Positions 6,752 through 11,617 of a DNA stretch of 11,617 bases are shown here, piece after piece. A model generated the notes under the pieces. That model made no database searches and was not told the origin of the DNA. It saw nothing but the letters and a program-made list of their open reading frames with translations. The stretch comes from Sulfurimonas sp. (lineage in GTDB: Bacteria > Campylobacterota > Campylobacteria > Campylobacterales > Sulfurimonadaceae). Location of the stretch: positions 1 to 11,617 of the forward strand of contig JALWON010000397.1 in the NCBI GenBank assembly GCA_027083475.1, read 5' to 3'. Numbering within the stretch: position 1 is the stretch's first letter; every line of letters begins with the position of its first letter. The position numbers were made by a program, and so were the translations under genes.

Positions 6752-8050
6752 ATGGAAATTACATCAAACAAAATTGACGGTGCAAATGCTGAAATTAAAG
6801 CAACAATCACAACAGAAGAAGTAAATGCAAATATAGAAAAAATAGCAAAACAACTTGCAAAAACTGCAAATGTACAAGGTTTTCGTAAAGGGAAAGTTCC
6901 TGTTGCCATTATAAAGAAACAGTATGGACAAAAACTCGTTGAAGATGCAGAAGCTGAAGCACTTCGTGAGGTTTTAGCAAAAGGTTTAGAAGCATTAGAG
7001 ATTGCAAATGAGTCTTTAATTGGTGAACCAAATATTACGCAATTTGATAAAAGTGATGATAAAATTGATGTAACTGTAAAAGTAGCAATGCGTCCAGAGA
7101 TTGATTTAAGTGGTGTAGATGCACTTGTGCCTGATTTTACAAAACCAGAGGTAAGTGCAGAAGATGTGACGGCTCGTATACAAGAGATTGCAGAACAACA
7201 AGCACCTTTAGTAGACATCAAACGCAACCGTATGATGAAAAAAGGCGATACTGCTGTTATAGATTTTGAAGGTTTTGTTGATGGGGAAGCATTTGAAGGT
7301 GGCAAAGCAGAAGGTTTCGCACTTGAACTTGGTTCGGGGCAGTTTATTCCAGGCTTTGAAGATCAGCTCATTGGTGTAAAACGTGACGAAGAGGTAACAG
7401 TTAAAGTAACATTTCCAGAGGAGTATAGTGCAAAGCATTTAGCAGGTAAAGATGCAGAGTTTAAAGTAAAAGTTAATCAAGTACAAGTAAAAGAAGAAGT
7501 TGAAATCAATGATGAACTTGCAAAAAAATTACTTCCAGGTGATGAAGCAGCAGATCTTGCAAAACTTGAAGAACAAGTACGTTTACAAATGGAGAGTGAA
7601 GCACTTGCAAAACTTTATAACGAAGATTTAAAACCAGCACTTTTAAGTAAACTTGTGAGTGAAATTAGTTTTGACTTACCTGCATTTGTTGTTGATCAAG
7701 AGATTGATATGGCTGTGAACAAAAAAGCAGGAAGCATGAGTGAAGAAGAGATTCAAGAGCTTCGTGACAATGCTGATAAATTGACTGAACTCCGTGAGAG
7801 TTTCCGTGAAGAAGCAAGCCAAAGTGTGCGTGCTACATTCATTATTGATGCTTTAGCACAAGAAAAAGGCATTAAAATAGAAGAACAAGAAGTGATGCAA
7901 ACTATTTACTATGAGGCGATGCAAACAGGGCAAGATCCACAAAAAGCATATGAGCAGTATAAAGAGGCTGGATACATTCCTGCTATCCAAATGTCAATGG
8001 TAGAAGACAGAGTACTCTCTGGGCTTTTAAATACAAAAATAGAAGCATAG
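6752..8050 (+). CDS. tig: Trigger factor (ribosome-associated chaperone and prolyl isomerase)
   Basis: Trigger factor meets nascent chains at the ribosome exit tunnel. The 432-residue protein has the full three-domain layout. The N-terminal ribosome-binding domain carries the signature GFRKGKVP (43-50). An FKBP-type isomerase domain spans about 163-248, with GDTAVIDFEGFVDG and GSGQFIPGFEDQLIG. The C-terminal helical arms, rich in Glu/Lys/Ala, run from about 250 to 432. No cysteine is present. It heads the tight run tig-clpP-GGDEF-def, pairing folding at the ribosome with deformylation and proteolysis; clpP starts 3 nt after its TAG stop. A long open frame on the opposite strand is a codon-bias shadow. 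Confidence 0.97.
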   Translation: MEITSNKIDGANAEIKATITTEEVNANIEKIAKQLAKTANVQGFRKGKVPVAIIKKQYGQKLVEDAEAEALREVLAKGLEALEIANESLIGEPNITQFDKSDDKIDVTVKVAMRPEIDLSGVDALVPDFTKPEVSAEDVTARIQEIAEQQAPLVDIKRNRMMKKGDTAVIDFEGFVDGEAFEGGKAEGFALELGSGQFIPGFEDQLIGVKRDEEVTVKVTFPEEYSAKHLAGKDAEFKVKVNQVQVKEEVEINDELAKKLLPGDEAADLAKLEEQVRLQMESEALAKLYNEDLKPALLSKLVSEISFDLPAFVVDQEIDMAVNKKAGSMSEEEIQELRDNADKLTELRESFREEASQSVRATFIIDALAQEKGIKIEEQEVMQTIYYEAMQTGQDPQKAYEQYKEAGYIPAIQMSMVEDRVLSGLLNTKIEA

Positions 8051-8053
8051 ATT

Positions 8054-8644
8054 ATGAGTTATATTCCTTATGTAGTTGAAAAAACAGGGCGTGGTGAACG
8101 CTCTTATGATATCTACTCTCGCTTACTTAAAGATAGAATTGTAATGTTGAGTGGTGAAGTCAATGATCAGGTGGCTTCTACTATTGTGGCACAGTTTTTA
8201 TTCTTAGAAGCAGAGGATCCTGAAAAAGATATTTATTTTTATATTAACTCTCCGGGTGGAGTTGTGACTGCAGGAATGGCTATTTTTGATACAATGAACT
8301 ATATTCGTCCAGATGTTGCGACTATTTGTATAGGACAGGCTGCTTCTATGGGTGCATTTTTACTCTCTTCAGGAGAGAAAGGCAAACGCTATGCATTGCC
8401 ACATGCACGTATTATGATTCACCAACCTTTGGGTGGGGCTCAAGGGCAGGCAAGTGATATTCAGATTCAAGCAGAAGAGATTCTCCGCATGAAAAAAGAG
8501 CTCAATGGTATTTTGGCAAAAAATACAGGGCAAACAATAAAAGTCATTGAAAAAGATACAGATCGTGATAACTTTATGAGTGCTGAGGAGTCAAAAGCCT
8601 ATGGCATGATTGATGAGGTTTTAGTAAAGAACGATAAAGAGTAA
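8054..8644 (+). CDS. clpP: ATP-dependent Clp protease proteolytic subunit
   Basis: ClpP is the serine protease that forms two stacked heptameric rings and degrades substrates unfolded by ClpA or ClpX. It has 196 residues, the normal size. The catalytic triad falls at standard positions: S98 in GQAASMGAF, H123 in MIHQPLGG and D172 in DTDRDNFMSAEE. The handle-region glycines NSPGGVVTAGM (65-75) are also present. A short N-terminal extension (MSYIPYVVEK) precedes the mature-like GERSYDIYSRLL segment. Its start is 3 nt after the tig stop and has only a weak GAAG as ribosome-binding site, so it is likely coupled to tig. Confidence 0.98.
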   Translation: MSYIPYVVEKTGRGERSYDIYSRLLKDRIVMLSGEVNDQVASTIVAQFLFLEAEDPEKDIYFYINSPGGVVTAGMAIFDTMNYIRPDVATICIGQAASMGAFLLSSGEKGKRYALPHARIMIHQPLGGAQGQASDIQIQAEEILRMKKELNGILAKNTGQTIKVIEKDTDRDNFMSAEESKAYGMIDEVLVKNDKE

Positions 8645-8654
8645 GGATTACAGT

Positions 8655-9710
8655 ATGGCAGGCACAATTAAGAGTAAAGTTCGTAATGACATTGGGGCAA
8701 AACAAAAGACTCAAAAGAAAGCATCCTCAAAAGCAGCAGGGGTAGAAGCATCTCCTGCAAGTGAGCTTGAACTCTACTCTCAAGAAGTACTCGATAATCT
8801 CATAGCAGATAATTTACCGCCAACTCCCAATAACTTTTCTCTCTACTTTGATAGACTTTTAGAAGAAAAAAACGAAAATTTCAAAAAAGATGTTATATCT
8901 ATTTTGGAACTAGAAGATAGTAATGATGATGAAACAACAATGGAGCTTGAAAAAAGCATCAAAAAAGGTTTTGCTCATGTAAAGACTATCCTCTCCTCTG
9001 TGGCAACACTCTATAAAAATATGTCTTTGATGACAAAAATCCTCGAAAAACGAAAAGCAGAACTGAACAATAAAGAAGACATATCACAAGCAAGAAATAT
9101 TTTAAATCTCTTAGGTGAAGATGTAACAAAACTTGAAAATATTTTAAAAGCCCAAACAACACAGATGAAAACTGTTTATGATGAAACAGCTGCGATTATT
9201 AAAAATGTAGAGAATGAAACGATTTTTGATAATCAATTTGGTATTTATAATAAACGCTATTTGCTCGCTCGTATTGAAAAAGAGTCGAAACAAGTTGGTG
9301 AATTTCAGCATCAAAGCTCTTTAATCTTTTTGGAACTCTCAAAAGTTTTGAAAAAAGAGGTTGCCAATGAAAAAGCGATTATTTTGATGACAAAAACATT
9401 AGCCCGTTTGGTTTTGAAAACATCCAGACGCAGCGATGTTGTCGCTCATTATGGGAATGGAATGTTTGCGATGCTTTTAAAGCATACAGATATAGAAAGT
9501 GCAAAAAAAGCGAGCCATAGATTGTGTGAACTGGTTGCGAATTCTAACTTCTTTTTAGCCGATAGAGAGATAAAATTGCAAATTGCTATCGGTGTGACAA
9601 ATATAGATGCAATTTACTCTGTTGAAGAGATGATTGTGAGTGCTTTAAAAGGGGTAGAGGATTCGTATAAAGATGAAACATGTGACTATGCGGTCTCTTT
9701 GAGGGTGTAA
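8655..9710 (+). CDS. Degenerate GGDEF-domain protein with retained RxxD site
   Basis: A 351-residue protein without membrane segments. Residues 1-30 are Lys/Ala-rich. Residues 38-180 are mostly helical-looking with coiled-coil character and contain LPPTPNNFSLYFDRLL (54-69), a motif seen before some GGDEF domains. Residues 187-351 form a GGDEF-like domain: DNQFGIYNKRYLL (192-204) stands for the usual D.LTGL.NRR. The catalytic GG[DE]EF is GNGMF (267-271), and the metal-binding D.D region is LELS (227-230). R258-x-x-D261 keeps the spacing of the c-di-GMP inhibitory site. It is therefore probably not a diguanylate cyclase; a c-di-GMP-binding effector is an inference. AAGGA overlapping the clpP stop precedes its ATG by 7 nt; def begins directly after its stop. 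Confidence 0.85.
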   Translation: MAGTIKSKVRNDIGAKQKTQKKASSKAAGVEASPASELELYSQEVLDNLIADNLPPTPNNFSLYFDRLLEEKNENFKKDVISILELEDSNDDETTMELEKSIKKGFAHVKTILSSVATLYKNMSLMTKILEKRKAELNNKEDISQARNILNLLGEDVTKLENILKAQTTQMKTVYDETAAIIKNVENETIFDNQFGIYNKRYLLARIEKESKQVGEFQHQSSLIFLELSKVLKKEVANEKAIILMTKTLARLVLKTSRRSDVVAHYGNGMFAMLLKHTDIESAKKASHRLCELVANSNFFLADREIKLQIAIGVTNIDAIYSVEEMIVSALKGVEDSYKDETCDYAVSLRV

Positions 9711-10232
9711 ATGAAATTAACTATCGTTGAGTATCCAGATAAAAGATTACGCCAAGTCTCCAAAGAAGTGACTGCATTTGACAAGGATTTGCATGAACTG
9801 CTAGATGCAATGAATCCGATGATGATGAACACCAACGGCATTGGGCTTGCTGCAATTCAAGTAGGCTATGCCATCCGTGCCCTTATTTTGAATATTCCAG
9901 ATGAAGATGGAGAACAGCCTCCTGAAAATCTTTTAGAGATTATTAATCCCGTTATTACTGATAAAAGTGGTGAGAGCCTCTACCAAGAAGGGTGCTTGAG
10001 TGTACCAAAGTTTTATGAAGACATTAAACGCTACGAGAAAATCAGTATTAACTATCAAGACAGAGATGGCAATACGATGCAACTGCATGCAGAAGGACTC
10101 TTAGCCATCGCTATTCAACATGAGATAGATCATCTTGAGGGAATACTCTTCATAGATAAACTCTCTTATGCAAAACGCAAGAAGTTTGAAAAGGAGTACA
10201 AAAAGATGTTAAAAGAGCGTAAAAAGAGCTAA
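9711..10232 (+). CDS. def: Peptide deformylase
   Basis: Def removes the formyl group from the initiator methionine of new proteins, a metal-dependent hydrolysis. It has 173 residues, the usual length. All three motifs are present: GIGLAAIQ (43-50), EGCLSVP (93-99) with metal ligand C95, and QHEIDH (136-141) with H137 and H141 as ligands and E138 as the catalytic base. The C-terminal tail is strongly basic (KRKKFEKEYKKMLKERKKS). Its ATG follows the GGDEF stop with no gap, and GAGG at 9701-9704 lies inside that gene, so it is co-transcribed. It is the last gene of the tig operon. Confidence 0.98.
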   Translation: MKLTIVEYPDKRLRQVSKEVTAFDKDLHELLDAMNPMMMNTNGIGLAAIQVGYAIRALILNIPDEDGEQPPENLLEIINPVITDKSGESLYQEGCLSVPKFYEDIKRYEKISINYQDRDGNTMQLHAEGLLAIAIQHEIDHLEGILFIDKLSYAKRKKFEKEYKKMLKERKKS

Positions 10233-10311
10233 AATATTTCAAAATGTCATATTTTTGACTTTTGTTTCCTCTTTGTAGTAGTATAACAGAAACTTGAGAG
10301 AGGTGTCTGTT
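10233..10311 (+). promoter_or_regulatory. Leader of comM: weak hairpin, candidate -10 box and ribosome-binding site
   Basis: GTCA (10246-10249) and TGAC (10256-10259) form a 4-bp stem followed by TTTTGTTTC, a poor candidate terminator for the tig-def operon. TATAAC at 10282-10287 is a plausible -10 box. GAGAGAGG (10296-10303) lies 8 nt before the comM ATG and is a good Shine-Dalgarno. With the weak terminator, some read-through from def into comM is likely. Confidence 0.4.
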
Positions 10312-11617
10312 ATGAAAAAACTTTTATGTGCCACATATGTTGGTATTGATGCAAAAGTGATTGATGTTGAAGCAACACTTACCAAAGGTTTACCCTCATT
10401 TAGTGTTGTTGGAAGCCTCTCAAGTAGTATGTCAAGTGATTTGAAAGAGCGAGTCAAATCAGCACTGCTTACCAACGAATTTAAATTTCCTCCAAAACGT
10501 ATCTCTATCTCTTTATCACCAAGTGATATTCCCAATAAAACAGGCAGTCATTTTGATTTAAGTATAGCACTGTTGATTTTACTCAACAGTAGTGATGCTG
10601 TGTTGGATGAGTGGTTTGTATTTGGTGAGTTGGGTTTAGATGGGAGTGTCAAAGAGAATATTTATTTATATCCACTTATTTTATCGCTTGCAAATCAAAA
10701 GTTAATCCACAAGGCTATTGTTCCTTTTGATGCTTTAGAGAAGTTGTCTAATATCCCTGACATTGCATTTTATGGTGTAAAAAGTTTAAAAAAAGCCTTG
10801 CATTTGTTAAAAAATCAAGATTCACAGCATCCAAACAGTATGCAAAAGGCTATTAATTATCCCTCCTATAAGATACAAAATGAACAATATTTCTATATGA
10901 AAGAGTATCCTGAAGATTTTCTTGATGTGAAAGGACAGTTAGTGGCAAAAAGAGCTGCTCTTATTGCAGCAAGTGGATTTCATAATATCCTTTTTGAAGG
11001 GAGTCCAGGATGTGGTAAAAGTATGATAGCGACAAGAATGCAGTACATTTTACCACCAATGACTGTAAGTGATATTCTTGAGAGTGCCAAATTGGATGTT
11101 TTAGATGATAGGGAACCATTATTTGCACCGAGGCGGAGTTTGCGTGCTGTGCATTGTAGTGCTACTAATGCTGCCGTATTTGGAGGTGGGAGTTTTAAGG
11201 CAAAAATTGGGGAAGTTGGTCTTGCTCATAAGGGGATACTCTTTTTTGATGAACTCCCACACTTTGCGAAGCCTGTGCTGGAGTCTTTGCGAGAACCAAT
11301 GCAGGATAATAAAATTCGTATTTCACGTGTCAATACCAAGGTAGAGTACCCTGCAAATTTTCTTTTTATAGGGGCGATGAATCCATGCCCATGTGGAAAT
11401 CTACTTCATGCACAAAAAGAGTGTCGCTGCAGTGATGTGGAAATCGCACGGTATAAAAATAGACTCTCTGATCCCTTTTTAGATAGAATCGACATCAATG
11501 TGGTGATGCAAAATGTGATGCCAACAGACACAGCATCGATGAGCTCAAAAGAGATGCACAAAAAAGTTGTCGAGGCACATATTTTTATGAAACAACGCGG
11601 GCAAAATGTTTGTAATG
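10312..11617 (+). CDS. comM: ComM / YifB-family AAA+ ATPase (Mg-chelatase-like), 3' end outside window
   Basis: The frame is open from ATG 10312 to the window edge, 435 codons of an expected ~500. In naturally transformable bacteria ComM is a DNA helicase that promotes branch migration during recombination of incoming DNA. Residues 1 to about 165 form the Lon-like N-terminal domain (YVGIDAKVIDVEATLTKGLPSF). Walker A GSPGCGKS is at 230-237 and Walker B GILFFDEL at 308-315. NPCPCG (357-362) plus C371 and C373 give the family's cysteine cluster, and LSDPFLDRIDI (385-395) carries the conserved arginine. The normal RPFRxPHH segment reads RSLRAVHC (275-282). It has its own leader after def. The C-terminus cannot be judged. 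Confidence 0.93.
   Translation, partial: MKKLLCATYVGIDAKVIDVEATLTKGLPSFSVVGSLSSSMSSDLKERVKSALLTNEFKFPPKRISISLSPSDIPNKTGSHFDLSIALLILLNSSDAVLDEWFVFGELGLDGSVKENIYLYPLILSLANQKLIHKAIVPFDALEKLSNIPDIAFYGVKSLKKALHLLKNQDSQHPNSMQKAINYPSYKIQNEQYFYMKEYPEDFLDVKGQLVAKRAALIAASGFHNILFEGSPGCGKSMIATRMQYILPPMTVSDILESAKLDVLDDREPLFAPRRSLRAVHCSATNAAVFGGGSFKAKIGEVGLAHKGILFFDELPHFAKPVLESLREPMQDNKIRISRVNTKVEYPANFLFIGAMNPCPCGNLLHAQKECRCSDVEIARYKNRLSDPFLDRIDINVVMQNVMPTDTASMSSKEMHKKVVEAHIFMKQRGQNVCN

Noticed and set aside
6664..7305. A 213-codon open frame on the minus strand across the start of tig
   Set aside because: It lies wholly opposite the clear trigger factor gene, its product is Ser/Ala/Phe-rich low-complexity sequence without a recognisable domain, and such frames are expected from tig codon use.
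10239..10535. A 98-codon minus-strand frame across the comM leader and start
   Set aside because: The plus-strand comM frame shows the ComM N-terminal domain and a good ribosome-binding site; the antisense frame is its shadow.
1..11617. Search by eye for CRISPR repeats, insertion sequences, tRNAs, riboswitches or phage genes
   Set aside because: No regularly spaced repeats, transposase motifs, tRNA-like clover leaves or long structured leaders were seen; gaps between genes are all under about 150 bases.

Overview
The window reads as chromosomal housekeeping DNA from a Campylobacterota (epsilonproteobacterial) bacterium, most likely Sulfurimonas or a close relative. The support is the low GC content, the Lys/Glu/Ile-rich proteins, TATAAT-like -10 boxes without clear -35 boxes, very tight gene packing, and gene orders typical of the group. 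These orders are prfA-rpsT divergent from glmM-lspA, and tig-clpP-(GGDEF)-def followed by comM; from memory both resemble Helicobacter pylori. The genus is an inference. I see no insertion sequence, phage gene, CRISPR array, tRNA or attachment site.

Layout. Bases 1 to about 106 are the 3' part of a 5S rRNA gene, the end of an rRNA operon on the + strand. It faces purM (minus), which sits 1 nt behind a small DUF2892 membrane-protein gene; an AT-rich gap with one hairpin separates 5S and purM. From about 1450 to 1550 a divergent promoter region drives DUF2892-purM leftward and a rightward operon: a shortened, degenerate spermidine-synthase-like gene, coaE and dapF. These three overlap by 1 and 4 bases. 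dapF meets prfA tail to tail on a shared TTAA. rpsT-prfA runs leftward from a second divergent promoter region (4792-4897), which also drives glmM-lspA rightward. At about 6700 a third promoter starts tig-clpP-GGDEF-def, with gaps of 3, 10 and 0 nt. comM follows under its own leader and runs off the right edge (435 codons seen).

Functions. The genes cover purine synthesis (purM), coenzyme A (coaE), lysine and cell-wall diaminopimelate (dapF), UDP-GlcNAc precursors (glmM), lipoprotein maturation (lspA), translation (5S, rpsT, prfA), the early life and turnover of proteins (tig, def, clpP) and transformation DNA processing (comM). The least ordinary items are: a GGDEF protein that has lost its catalytic signature but kept an RxxD inhibitory site, placed inside the proteostasis operon; the N-terminally missing SpeE-like protein; the prfA start codon inside a small hairpin; and an altered conserved motif in ComM. 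I found no wholly new multi-gene system here.
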